DNA of 24,471 nucleotides from Thermoprotei archaeon (GTDB lineage Archaea > Thermoproteota > Nitrososphaeria > Geothermarchaeales > JDFR-13), in NCBI GenBank assembly GCA_015661745.1, contig DQVL01000148.1:1-24471 (forward strand), in the 5' to 3' direction. This document shows, piece by piece, positions 16,454 to 24,422 of the stretch (position 1 is its first letter; each line of letters starts with the position of its first letter). The translations under genes and the position numbers were made by a program. Below the pieces are notes generated by a model. That model was given only the letters and a program-made list of their open reading frames with translations, had not been told where the DNA came from and ran no database searches.

Positions 16454-17833
16454 ATGAATGTTCTCCCCCAGAGGGTTAAGACAGAGGTAGAGAACTTCCT
16501 TGGGCGTACACCTAGATCTAAGGAGGTGTTCCAGAAGACTATAAAGTATATTCCATATGGTGTAAATAGTAATTATAGGGCTTGGGAGCCATACCCCATA
16601 TATTTTGTTAGGGGTCGTGGATCAAGACTATGGGATGTAGATGGAAATGAATATATAGACTATAACCTGGCATTCGGTGTCTTAGTAGCTGGACACAGCC
16701 ATCCAAAACTTATTGATATGGTTAGAGATAGGATTGTGGATAGCACTATACTAGGTTTTGAATATGATAATATCTATAGATTGGCTGAGATAATTATTGA
16801 GAGATTTAATGTCGATATGGTTAGGTTCCAGTCTACGGGGTTGGAGTCTACACTCCATGCTATAAGGATAGCCCGTGGATATACAGGGAGGAATAAGATT
16901 ATAAAGTTTCTAGGGCATTACCATGGATCCCATGACTATGTATTGGTAGCCACCAAACCAAATCTATATGCCGCTGGACACTATAGATACCCATCTAAAA
17001 AGCCTAGTGGGCCTGGAATACCATATACAGCTCTTGATGATACATTGGTTGCACAGTTTAATGATTTAGAGAGTGTAGAGAATCTATTATCATTATATAA
17101 TGATGAGGTGGCAGCCATTATACTTGAGCCTGTAGCCATGAATATGGGGTTAGTCCCCGCATCTAGGGAGTTTATGAAGGGTCTACGCAGGTTATGTGAT
17201 GAATATGGGGTTGTCCTAATCTTTGATGAGGTTAAGACGTCAGGTAAATTATATGGTGGGGCGGAAGAGTATTATGGTGTTAAGCCTGATATAAAGACTA
17301 TGGCTAAGGCTATAGCCGGTGGATATCCATTATCCGTTATAGCTGGTAAGAAGGAGATTATGGAGGAGGTTGGACCGGGTAAGATTCCCCATGCAGGTAC
17401 ATTCAATTCTAATCCATTAAGTGTTGAGGCTGGTATTATAACGTTGACTGAGATATTGACTAGGGAAGGAATAGATAGGACTATAAAATATAATATGGAA
17501 TTATCTAAAGCCATTGATGATATATTGAGTGATGAGGGTATACCCCATAATATAAAGTTATTTGGTAATAGTGGGACTATATTCTTTACGGATAGGGAGG
17601 TAGTTAACTGGCATGACTTCCTAAGATATAATCATATAGGTATGTGGTGGGCATACTTCATAGGTATGATGAATAGGGGTGTAGTACCTACTGCACCGGG
17701 CTATGATGAACAGTGGACAGTCAGTGTACAACATACCGAGGAGGATATTGAATATACTATAGATAAGTTTAAGGATGTAGCACCTATTTTAAGGGAGGAT
17801 ATCCCTAGGATGAAGATTATAGAGGCTTTCTAA
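16454..17833 (+). CDS. Class-III aminotransferase, glutamate-1-semialdehyde aminomutase-like
   Basis: A 459-residue class-III PLP enzyme. N-terminal segments IPYGVNSNYRAWEPYP (33-48) and GSRLWDVDGNEYIDY (56-70) and the loop FLGHYHGSHD (152-161) closely follow glutamate-1-semialdehyde 2,1-aminomutase (HemL), which makes 5-aminolevulinate. The cofactor Asp is D258 in IFDEV and the Schiff-base lysine aligns to K285 in DIKTMAKAIAGGYP; HAGTFNSNP at 313-321 matches the phosphate loop. The residues after FDEV are KTSGKL rather than the usual MTGFRV, and the protein is about 25 residues longer at the C-terminus than typical HemL. No tetrapyrrole genes are nearby, so a different amino donor/acceptor is possible. 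It ends 3 nt from the convergent accessory gene. Confidence 0.82.
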   Translation: MNVLPQRVKTEVENFLGRTPRSKEVFQKTIKYIPYGVNSNYRAWEPYPIYFVRGRGSRLWDVDGNEYIDYNLAFGVLVAGHSHPKLIDMVRDRIVDSTILGFEYDNIYRLAEIIIERFNVDMVRFQSTGLESTLHAIRIARGYTGRNKIIKFLGHYHGSHDYVLVATKPNLYAAGHYRYPSKKPSGPGIPYTALDDTLVAQFNDLESVENLLSLYNDEVAAIILEPVAMNMGLVPASREFMKGLRRLCDEYGVVLIFDEVKTSGKLYGGAEEYYGVKPDIKTMAKAIAGGYPLSVIAGKKEIMEEVGPGKIPHAGTFNSNPLSVEAGIITLTEILTREGIDRTIKYNMELSKAIDDILSDEGIPHNIKLFGNSGTIFFTDREVVNWHDFLRYNHIGMWWAYFIGMMNRGVVPTAPGYDEQWTVSVQHTEEDIEYTIDKFKDVAPILREDIPRMKIIEAF

Positions 17834-17836
17834 ATA

Positions 17837-18316
17837 TTATATCCAGTCTGGAGCCCCCCTTCCACTAACCATTTTTGATGATATATATCCCAATAGACTT
17901 GATATAGATGCTATAGATAGGATTATATTTAGGTCGTTCCTACCACCTTTAACCTCTATCGTCACCGACGTCCCCTCCCCCGGATCCATAGCCGACTCTA
18001 TAACTAGGTATCCAGATGTTTCTGGGGTGAAGCTCAATACTTTATTCCCGTCTAAAACCTCGTTTAGTATAGTAGTCTCTACACCATATATATTGATGAA
18101 TCGGATGTTAAACTCTATATCCCCCTCAACAATTATATATAGTGTAACGTTTCTAGGGGGTATATTCAAGATTGGTAGAGACGCTTTTCTATGGATGATA
18201 GAGGCTTCCAATATATACTCCCGACTATATTCGGGTATATCCACGATATAATTATATGTTATTAAGGCTGATACTGAGAATATAAGTATGATAAGAAATA
18301 GGTCTCTAACCCTCAT
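17837..18316 (-). CDS. Two-TM accessory protein of ABC transporter operon
   Basis: I do not recognise this 159-residue protein as a named family. It has an N-terminal membrane segment (about 5-26, LFLIILIFSVSALITYNYIV), an extracellular-type beta-rich domain (about 35-125) ending in LSFTPETSGYLVIE, a motif typical of small beta-sandwich domains such as PPC or GOLD, and a second membrane segment (about 130-147) before a short polar tail. Its ATG overlaps the stop of the permease gene by one base (TGATG), so the two are translated together. It is most likely an accessory or sensing subunit of that transporter. Confidence 0.72.
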   Translation of the reverse strand: MRVRDLFLIILIFSVSALITYNYIVDIPEYSREYILEASIIHRKASLPILNIPPRNVTLYIIVEGDIEFNIRFINIYGVETTILNEVLDGNKVLSFTPETSGYLVIESAMDPGEGTSVTIEVKGGRNDLNIILSIASISSLLGYISSKMVSGRGAPDWI

Positions 18317-19167
18317 CAGTCTATATCCCTCCTCATAAATATATAGATTCCTATAGCAAGGATGGTTAATGATGAGAGAATCGAGTATATAATATGTAGA
18401 TTATTTACTGTGATAGCTGTAGATACGATATCAGGCTCCATACCCAATAAGAAGTTACGTATCAACTCATCCTCAATAGCTAGGACCTCATCTACTAGCC
18501 CTAAGACTCTATATGGCTCTATCTGTATAGATAGATTATATAATTCATTACCTGCAAATACAGTGACAAATACAGCCTCTAAAGCTATGAATCCTATAAA
18601 TCCAGATATTACTGTTGCTATATCACTCCCAGTTATCAAGGCTGTAGCTATTGAGACGGCTGATACTACTATAAAGTATCTAGCTAGTGATAAGGGTAGT
18701 AGTAGGGTGAAGGATGTGTAGCCAAATCTAAGATATAATATGAATGCTGTTGAGATATAATATACAATCCATATAAATAGGGTCGATATAAGGATCTTCA
18801 CAGTTATATATTCCCATCTATCTATAGGAAGTGAGAATATAAAGCGTAGATGCTCCCTCTTCATATCCCTAGCTATTGTGAGGGCGTATATAGCCGATAT
18901 AACTAGTAGTAGCCATGGACGGAAGATCTCGGTGGTTAAGACTCTATATAACGTCTTACCTAGATATACAAATGTATATAGATTTAGAGTATCAAGTATA
19001 GATCTACTATTATCACCATCAAGAACTACTGGAAAATCTATCTCTAGGACATCATATAATAATGGATTTATATATCCAAGTGCAACTATGACGATGGCTA
19101 GAACGATATAGGGATATGTTGGATGTCTTAAAAATTCATATTTAGTTAGGGATTTTATCCTCCCCAC
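18316..19167 (-). CDS. ABC-2 type transporter permease
   Basis: A 283-residue integral membrane protein with about six to seven hydrophobic segments: near 18-33, 85-98, 110-140, 150-180, 185-208 and 255-276. A loop of about 35 residues follows the first segment, and the reentrant DMKREHLRFIFSLPIDRWEY-like cytoplasmic motif (Arg-Glu after a TM, then Leu-Pro) is typical of ABC-2 permeases. These form exporters or resistance pumps with a dedicated ATPase. I kept the GTG start at 19167, which lies inside the last codons of the ATPase gene (26-nt overlap) with a purine-rich GAGAGGGATC stretch upstream. Substrate unknown. Confidence 0.83.
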   Translation of the reverse strand: MGRIKSLTKYEFLRHPTYPYIVLAIVIVALGYINPLLYDVLEIDFPVVLDGDNSRSILDTLNLYTFVYLGKTLYRVLTTEIFRPWLLLVISAIYALTIARDMKREHLRFIFSLPIDRWEYITVKILISTLFIWIVYYISTAFILYLRFGYTSFTLLLPLSLARYFIVVSAVSIATALITGSDIATVISGFIGFIALEAVFVTVFAGNELYNLSIQIEPYRVLGLVDEVLAIEDELIRNFLLGMEPDIVSTAITVNNLHIIYSILSSLTILAIGIYIFMRRDID

Positions 19168-20074
19168 TATAGATCCTCTCCCTAAATAATCTAGTCAATA
19201 TATCCTCAGAAGGCTTGAATTGATAGACTTTAATATTATGTTGGGTGGCTAACTCTACGATCTCTGACATAGCCCTATTTGGATCGTTAGCCTTCACAAA
19301 TATTCTACCTCCCTCAATCCTATATGAATCGATATTGGATAGGCTGTCGAGTAACTCTTTAAATGAGTCGTCATCTGATGTGGAGACTATATATTCACTG
19401 AATCTAACCTCTCTATAGAAGTCTGTCAATTTATTTGAGTCTATTATCTCACCATTATTTATTAGGACGATATAGTCACATATCTCCTCAAGCTCTGGTA
19501 GAAGATGGGATGAGACAAATATATTCCTCTCCCTCTTCACCCTCTTTATAAATGATATCGTCCTAAGCCTACCACCCACATCTAGGTTTGCAGAGGGCTC
19601 ATCCAATATTACAAGTTCAGCTTCTGTATTTGCAAATGCATAGACCAACATTATCCTCTTAACCATCCCGGCTGAGTATGTAGCTATCTCTCTATCCAAT
19701 GCCCCCTCCAACTCGAAATATTCTATCAGTTTATAGAGGTATTCAATATCAGTGTTATATATTTCAGAGAGGAATTTAATGAATCTCCTAGCTGTGAATC
19801 TCGGGGGTATCTCCATATCCTCTAGTAGGAGTCCAAGTCTACTCCTAACCTCTTTAGAGTCATACCAGGGGTCATACCCGAATAATGTGACTTCACCTGA
19901 ATCCCGTTTAATAAGTCCAGTCATGATATTCACTAAAGTCGTTTTACCAGCTCCATTTGGACCGATTAAGCCGGTTACACCATTATATATAGTCAAGTCT
20001 ATACCTTTGAGTGCCTCAACCCTACCAAACGATTTACGCAACCCCTTAATATAGGCAAGTCCCTTTAGAGACAT
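19142..20074 (-). CDS. ABC transporter ATP-binding protein
   Basis: The nucleotide-binding subunit of the ABC-2 transporter. With the start used here (310 residues) it has Walker A GPNGAGKTT at 38-46, a Q-loop in which the usual Gln is Glu (LLLED, E85), the signature YSAGM at 133-137 (a variant of LSGGQ), Walker B VILDEP with catalytic E159, and the switch histidine in SSH (H190). A C-terminal extension of about 90 residues after the core is common in this drug/lipid exporter class. I preferred ATG 20074 to ATG 20092 because the TATA-like AAATTTATAT at about 20102-20114 would place transcription start between the two. The permease and accessory genes follow with overlaps. Confidence 0.88.
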   Translation of the reverse strand: MSLKGLAYIKGLRKSFGRVEALKGIDLTIYNGVTGLIGPNGAGKTTLVNIMTGLIKRDSGEVTLFGYDPWYDSKEVRSRLGLLLEDMEIPPRFTARRFIKFLSEIYNTDIEYLYKLIEYFELEGALDREIATYSAGMVKRIMLVYAFANTEAELVILDEPSANLDVGGRLRTISFIKRVKRERNIFVSSHLLPELEEICDYIVLINNGEIIDSNKLTDFYREVRFSEYIVSTSDDDSFKELLDSLSNIDSYRIEGGRIFVKANDPNRAMSEIVELATQHNIKVYQFKPSEDILTRLFRERIYSGEDKIPN

Positions 20075-20285
20075 ACATATAATAAATTTCATTTAAGGCT
20101 CTAATATAAATTTAATCAAAATCATTGGTATAAAGTGTAATAAGATATATGTAAATCTTAAATAAAACTATGTAGAAAATGAATTTCATGAAGAAATCCA
20201 CTCATTTATTTGGGCTTTTGCGGTGGATATCAGCTGATAATTTCAGTGAATCGATTGACTGGTATTATATATCGGTGAGTTTGTG
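20075..20285. other. Divergent intergenic region with palindrome
   Basis: This is the longest gene-free gap in the window. Its left part is very AT-rich and contains the minus-strand TATA element for the ABC operon (about 20102-20114). Its right part (about 20210-20262) is noticeably more GC-rich and contains a perfect 12-bp palindrome TATCAGCTGATA at 20228-20239, followed by TATTATATA at 20263-20271 and GGTGAG at 20274-20279, which serves as ribosome binding site for the gene at 20286. No tRNA or convincing open reading frame was found. Confidence 0.5.
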
Positions 20286-21215
20286 ATGGATGGTCTCAAA
20301 TCTTTATTATCCGCATTTCTTTTTATGATTCTCATAATGTTTCCTATATATCCAGTTTATTCTATAGTTATTACACCTGATATGGTTGGTAGGTTTGTTG
20401 TATACAACATATCAATAATCGAGATATTTATATTGGATCCAGATTTAGATGATGAAACTGGGGGATTCTTTAATCAGTTATATGAAATGATTTTTAATGG
20501 GTCTATAAAAGAGGTTGGTGTGAGGCTTGAGGTTGTAGATGTAAAAATTGATATTATAGTCTTTAAGGTTTCAATCGAGATGTTAGATGGCTCGAATGAA
20601 AATATCGAGGGTAAGATTGAATATAATATTGAGGTTGATAAGGCTTCATGGCTTATAGAAAGTGAATATGGCTATATCCCCTTCCTCGAGATTATTGATG
20701 TGGATAAAATTAGAGATATTCAATATCCTATTACACTTGATTTCCCATATGGATCAGTGAGCTATAATGGGGTTGAGGTGTCTGGTGATGGTGTGTATTA
20801 TACTCCATATGGTGGAGGAAGGATATCCTCTAAAGGAATATCAATGTATATAAACTATGTTTATTCAGGATTAAGTGAATCAATAAACAGTACGATAAGA
20901 ATTGACATAGATGTGGATCTAGATATCGTGTACAATCCTGGATCTGGGATACACATATCACTTTCAGAGCTTCTGTTAACATCGGCCTTGGCGAGAGGTG
21001 TATTAATCATTGGAGATATATCTTTGGTGGATACAAACTTTAAATTAGAGTATTTAAATCCATTCTCTCTAGAGGCTCTCCCATATCTATATTCCGACTT
21101 TATTTATACATCTATAAGGTTGAATCCGATATTAGGAGTTATAGCGATGATTTCTCCATTTATAACGCTTGGATTAATAGTTTTTTTAATTAGGAGGTTA
21201 TTGAAGAGGAGATAA
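20286..21215 (+). CDS. Secreted, C-terminally anchored protein of unknown function
   Basis: A 309-residue protein of no family I recognise. It starts with a signal peptide-like hydrophobic segment (about 5-26, ending MFPIYPVYS), then a long extracellular beta-strand-rich domain rich in Ile, Asp and Tyr, and ends with a membrane anchor (about 282-302, GVIAMISPFITLGLIVFLI) and a basic tail RRLLKRR. This predicts a surface protein held by its C-terminus with the bulk outside. I chose ATG 20286 over GTG 20283 because GGTGAG at 20274-20279 is spaced 6 nt from it. It is divergent from the ABC operon, whose third gene has a related topology, so a functional link is possible. It converges on the HAD gene with a 4-nt gap. 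Confidence 0.75.
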   Translation: MDGLKSLLSAFLFMILIMFPIYPVYSIVITPDMVGRFVVYNISIIEIFILDPDLDDETGGFFNQLYEMIFNGSIKEVGVRLEVVDVKIDIIVFKVSIEMLDGSNENIEGKIEYNIEVDKASWLIESEYGYIPFLEIIDVDKIRDIQYPITLDFPYGSVSYNGVEVSGDGVYYTPYGGGRISSKGISMYINYVYSGLSESINSTIRIDIDVDLDIVYNPGSGIHISLSELLLTSALARGVLIIGDISLVDTNFKLEYLNPFSLEALPYLYSDFIYTSIRLNPILGVIAMISPFITLGLIVFLIRRLLKRR

Positions 21216-21219
21216 TAGA

Positions 21220-21888
21220 TTATTTATTAATAATTAAATTAGGTAGTTTATCTATATCATCTATAACTATAGTGTCTATATCTCTAACCATATACTTCAA
21301 TCCATATCTATCGAGTAATATAGTCTCTATACCTATTTTTGAGGCTGGTATTATATCATACTGTGGATATGCAGATATATGTATCCATTTAGCTTTAGGG
21401 AGTATCTCACCTGCTTTCTTGAATACTCGGGGGTCTGGCTTGTAAATCTTTATATCCTCAGCTACAATAACATATTTAAACTCTACATCTATGTTCTCGA
21501 TACTCTTAACTATGAAATTCTTATCTGTATTTGATATTATACCGAGTTCAACCCCTTCATCTATAAGTTTTTTGAGGGCCGGCTTTACATCGGGGAATGC
21601 CCTCCACCTATATATTGAATATGTAAGCTTCTCAATCACATCATTATCATACCTGAGATTTAATTTATCTAGTGCATATCTGAATGATGTGGATAGTATC
21701 TCTCTATATGGTCTATATATACCACTAGTTACGAGTTCCCAATCCTTCTCTCCCCAGTATTTTATGAAGTCATCAGCTAAACCACTATATTCAGGATAGG
21801 CCTCTTTAAACGCCTCTTTAGCTCCTGATAGCCAATCGATTAATGTCCCGTAGCAGTCGAATGTAGCTATGACTCTTCTCTCCGGCAT
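21220..21888 (-). CDS. HAD-superfamily hydrolase, haloacid dehalogenase-like
   Basis: A 222-residue HAD hydrolase. Motif I is TFDCYGTLIDW with nucleophile D11; the position two residues later is Tyr (D-x-Y-G-T) rather than the Asp seen in phosphatases, as in type II 2-haloacid dehalogenases and their relatives. Motif II is IISNTD (S119), motif III lysine is in IYKPDPRVF (K150), and motif IV acid is in YPQYDIIPAS (D178), followed by the usual GIETILLDRYG. A helical cap domain lies between about 17 and 90. The substrate is unknown; archaeal relatives are often annotated as dehalogenase without proof. A weak TTAATA box about 28 nt upstream suggests a leaderless transcript. Confidence 0.83.
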   Translation of the reverse strand: MPERRVIATFDCYGTLIDWLSGAKEAFKEAYPEYSGLADDFIKYWGEKDWELVTSGIYRPYREILSTSFRYALDKLNLRYDNDVIEKLTYSIYRWRAFPDVKPALKKLIDEGVELGIISNTDKNFIVKSIENIDVEFKYVIVAEDIKIYKPDPRVFKKAGEILPKAKWIHISAYPQYDIIPASKIGIETILLDRYGLKYMVRDIDTIVIDDIDKLPNLIINK

Positions 21889-21945
21889 ATCAATATATAT
21901 CTATAGAGTAGGTATTAACCCTATCTATTTTTCCCGACCTTCTTA

Positions 21946-21972
21946 TCGATGTCTCTCGATGTAATATATATA
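21946..21972 (+). promoter_or_regulatory. Direct repeat and TATA box upstream of MFS gene
   Basis: TCGATGT occurs at 21946-21952 and again at 21956-21962, exactly one helical turn apart, directly abutting AATATATATA (21963-21972). That TATA element would start transcription about 15 nt before ATG 22010, leaving room for a short GGTG ribosome binding site at 21999-22002. Confidence 0.4.
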
Positions 21973-22009
21973 ATTGTTTAGCCACCTCAGATTCTCCCGG
22001 TGTCTATCA

Positions 22010-23245
22010 ATGTCTAAACTCTATAATATCTTTAGGGAGCTCTCATTTATACGGGGAAGCCTATTAACCCTCGTTATTACATGGGTCTTGATGAGGTTTG
22101 GAGTATCTATTGCTGTGCCCTATTGGAGTCCATATCTTAGGGAGTTGGGTGCCTCACCATTTATAATTGGTTTGATACTTTCTATATCAAATATAGCCCT
22201 CTTTATAAGCCGGATCCCCGGTTCATATCTAGCTGATATATATGGTCGTAGGAGGATTATAGTTGTATTTACATTTCTAGTTGCGTTTACCCAGCTACTC
22301 TATGTCTATGCACCGGATTGGAGATATATTTTATTGGCCGTCGTCCTTGAAGGTATCTTCCTCATCTACCAACCTGCTCTATCGGCTATGGTTGCAGATT
22401 TAATCCCGGAGGATAGAAGAGGTATAGGATTTGCGGTGATTAATGTTCTGCCATCTATATCAGCTATATTTTCCCCATTGATCGGTGCATATATTGTCTC
22501 GATATATGGCTTAGAGACTGGTATGCGATATGTATTCCTATTAATCACTATATTATATCTTATATCTGCATTCCTTAGATACCTATTTCTGGAGGAGACC
22601 CTTGAGAATATAAACTCTGGATTCAACTTTAATCTCAAGAATCTATTTATCGACTCTATTAAATCCATGTATAGGGGTTTACATGACTCACCTAGATCTC
22701 TTAAGATGGTGATTCTAATCTTGGTATTGAGCTCTATTGAGGATCCAGTCTTTATGTATTATATCTCTTTATATGTATTTGATGTAGGTGGTTTATCAGA
22801 GTATGAATGGGGTCTACTAATCTCCCTCTTCATTGGATTATCTATATTACTTGCTTATCCATCGGGGTGGTTCGTAGATAGGTTTGGTAGGAAGAATGCC
22901 CTCGTAAATGCATATTTAATTGCTATACCAGCTTTCATCATGTTCTTAATGGCTGAGATACCTTATATGTTGTGGCTATCCCTAACCCTATTAGCTATAG
23001 GTACATCACTAGCTAATCCAGCTATAAATGCATTTATCGTAGATTATACACCTATGGAGTATCGTGGGAGGATATATGGGTTAATAGGTAATTTAAATCT
23101 TGTATCTGTAGTTGTATCATCTCCACTTAGTGGCTATCTATATGAGTTGAACCCTAGATATCCCTTTATAATGGTTCTCCTCCTCAATATATTGATCATG
23201 TTTGTCTTATTAAGATATTTAGATGACTCTGTAGGTGTCAACTGA
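22010..23245 (+). CDS. Major facilitator superfamily transporter
   Basis: A 411-residue, 12-TM MFS permease. The hallmark loop between helices 2 and 3 is clear (SYLADIYGRRRIIV, around residues 67-80) and recurs in the second half (GWFVDRFGRKNALV, around 280-293), as does the ERR-type helix 4-5 loop (PEDRRGIGFAVIN) and its counterpart (PMEYRGRIYGLIGN). Such proteins export drugs or metabolites, or import sugars; the substrate is not predictable. I chose ATG 22010 because upstream in-frame TTG 21974 would lie inside the promoter. A radical SAM gene follows 88 bp downstream in the same direction. Confidence 0.88.
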   Translation: MSKLYNIFRELSFIRGSLLTLVITWVLMRFGVSIAVPYWSPYLRELGASPFIIGLILSISNIALFISRIPGSYLADIYGRRRIIVVFTFLVAFTQLLYVYAPDWRYILLAVVLEGIFLIYQPALSAMVADLIPEDRRGIGFAVINVLPSISAIFSPLIGAYIVSIYGLETGMRYVFLLITILYLISAFLRYLFLEETLENINSGFNFNLKNLFIDSIKSMYRGLHDSPRSLKMVILILVLSSIEDPVFMYYISLYVFDVGGLSEYEWGLLISLFIGLSILLAYPSGWFVDRFGRKNALVNAYLIAIPAFIMFLMAEIPYMLWLSLTLLAIGTSLANPAINAFIVDYTPMEYRGRIYGLIGNLNLVSVVVSSPLSGYLYELNPRYPFIMVLLLNILIMFVLLRYLDDSVGVN

Positions 23246-23333
23246 CATATATAAATATTTTATCTCCCTCTATTCATTGAACTATATAGATTATTGAGTT
23301 AATACTGTAGACTATAATCATCTAAATTTTGAG

Positions 23334-24422
23334 ATGCTATATTATATAATCTTGACTCAGGTATGTGGATTGAAATGTCTATACTGTATGAATGAGCCCA
23401 ATTCCAGTATAATGCCTATACATCTTGAGGTGGATATTAAGAGGTTGAAGCGATTTATATCTAGGGATCCAGAGCCTATAATATGTTTCTATGGTGGAGA
23501 CCCTAGTATGCGGCCCGACCTGATAAGGAGGATTATGGATTCTATATATGCGAAACACTATGTTATTCAGACTAATGGTATAATGCTTCATAGACTGGGT
23601 GAGGATTATATAAGGAGGTTCGACACCATCCTCCTAAGTATAGATGGTAGGAGGGAGGTCAACGACTACTATAGAGGTTTAGGTGTATATGATAAGGTTA
23701 TTGATAGGGCGAGGTATATCCGTTCAATAGGTTATAGGGGGGATTTAGTGGCTAGGATGGCTGTCTCCAGTAGATCCGATATTTATAAGGAGGTTACGCA
23801 TCTCCTACAGCTGGATGGATTATTTAGCCATGTCCATTGGCAGCTCGATGTATTATGGGATTATCCACCAATGCAGAGATATAGAGATTTTAATGGCTGG
23901 GTAGAACGTTATAACAATGGTGTCTCTAGGCTTATCCATCTATGGATTAGGGAGATGGAGGATGGTCATGTATTGGGTATAGCTCCATTCAAGGGTTCGA
24001 TGTGGAGTATGTTAACTGGTGAACGTAGGAGATATCTAAGATGTGGCTCAGGTATAGATGCATATGCAATCGCTACAGATGGACGTATATTAGCCTGTCC
24101 AATAGCCCCTGAATTCCGGTTTAATGTAGTGGGCTATATAGATAGGGATGACATTGAGTCAATAAGGGATAGGGCGTTAATTGGTGAGCCGTGCCTATCA
24201 TGTAGCTACTATGACTTATGTGGAGGCCGTTGTCTATTTACAAATAAGACAATGTTTTGGGGGTTAGAAGGCTTTAGAAGGGTTTGTGAGACGGTCTTCC
24301 ATTTAATTGATGAGCTTAGGAGGGTAGAATCTAGGGTTAGAGAATTGGTTAGTGAGGGTATCATATCACTTGAGGATATTAAATATCCGCCATATACAAA
24401 CAGTGTTGAGATTATTCCATAG
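23334..24422 (+). CDS. Radical SAM/SPASM protein, putative peptide-modifying enzyme
   Basis: A 362-residue radical SAM enzyme. The [4Fe-4S]-SAM site is C11-x3-C15-x2-C18 (QVCGLKCLYCMNE) with the SAM-binding GGDP at 54-57 and LSIDG at 101-105. The C-terminus has a full SPASM set of seven cysteines: C237, C255, then C287-x2-C290-x5-C296-x3-C300 and C318, enough to hold two auxiliary clusters. SPASM enzymes typically cross-link or otherwise modify ribosomal peptides, or act as sulfatase-maturing enzymes. The N-terminus and length recall the archaeal AF1365-type putative peptide-modifying family, which I recognise from memory. No precursor peptide gene is visible within the window. There is no ribosome binding site before ATG 23334. 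The last 11 nt overlap a probable convergent gene. Confidence 0.85.
   Translation: MLYYIILTQVCGLKCLYCMNEPNSSIMPIHLEVDIKRLKRFISRDPEPIICFYGGDPSMRPDLIRRIMDSIYAKHYVIQTNGIMLHRLGEDYIRRFDTILLSIDGRREVNDYYRGLGVYDKVIDRARYIRSIGYRGDLVARMAVSSRSDIYKEVTHLLQLDGLFSHVHWQLDVLWDYPPMQRYRDFNGWVERYNNGVSRLIHLWIREMEDGHVLGIAPFKGSMWSMLTGERRRYLRCGSGIDAYAIATDGRILACPIAPEFRFNVVGYIDRDDIESIRDRALIGEPCLSCSYYDLCGGRCLFTNKTMFWGLEGFRRVCETVFHLIDELRRVESRVRELVSEGIISLEDIKYPPYTNSVEIIP

Noticed and set aside
20160..20262. C/D-box guide RNA in the spacer before the surface-protein gene
   Set aside because: CTGA occurs once and a C-box-like ATGAAGA precedes it, but the canonical RTGATGA box and a correctly spaced second pair are missing.
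23246..23333. Precursor peptide gene next to the radical SAM gene
   Set aside because: The plus strand has no ATG-initiated frame in the gap; the minus strand offers only a 15-residue frame (MIIVYSINSIIYIVQ) with no ribosome binding site or cysteine-rich core.
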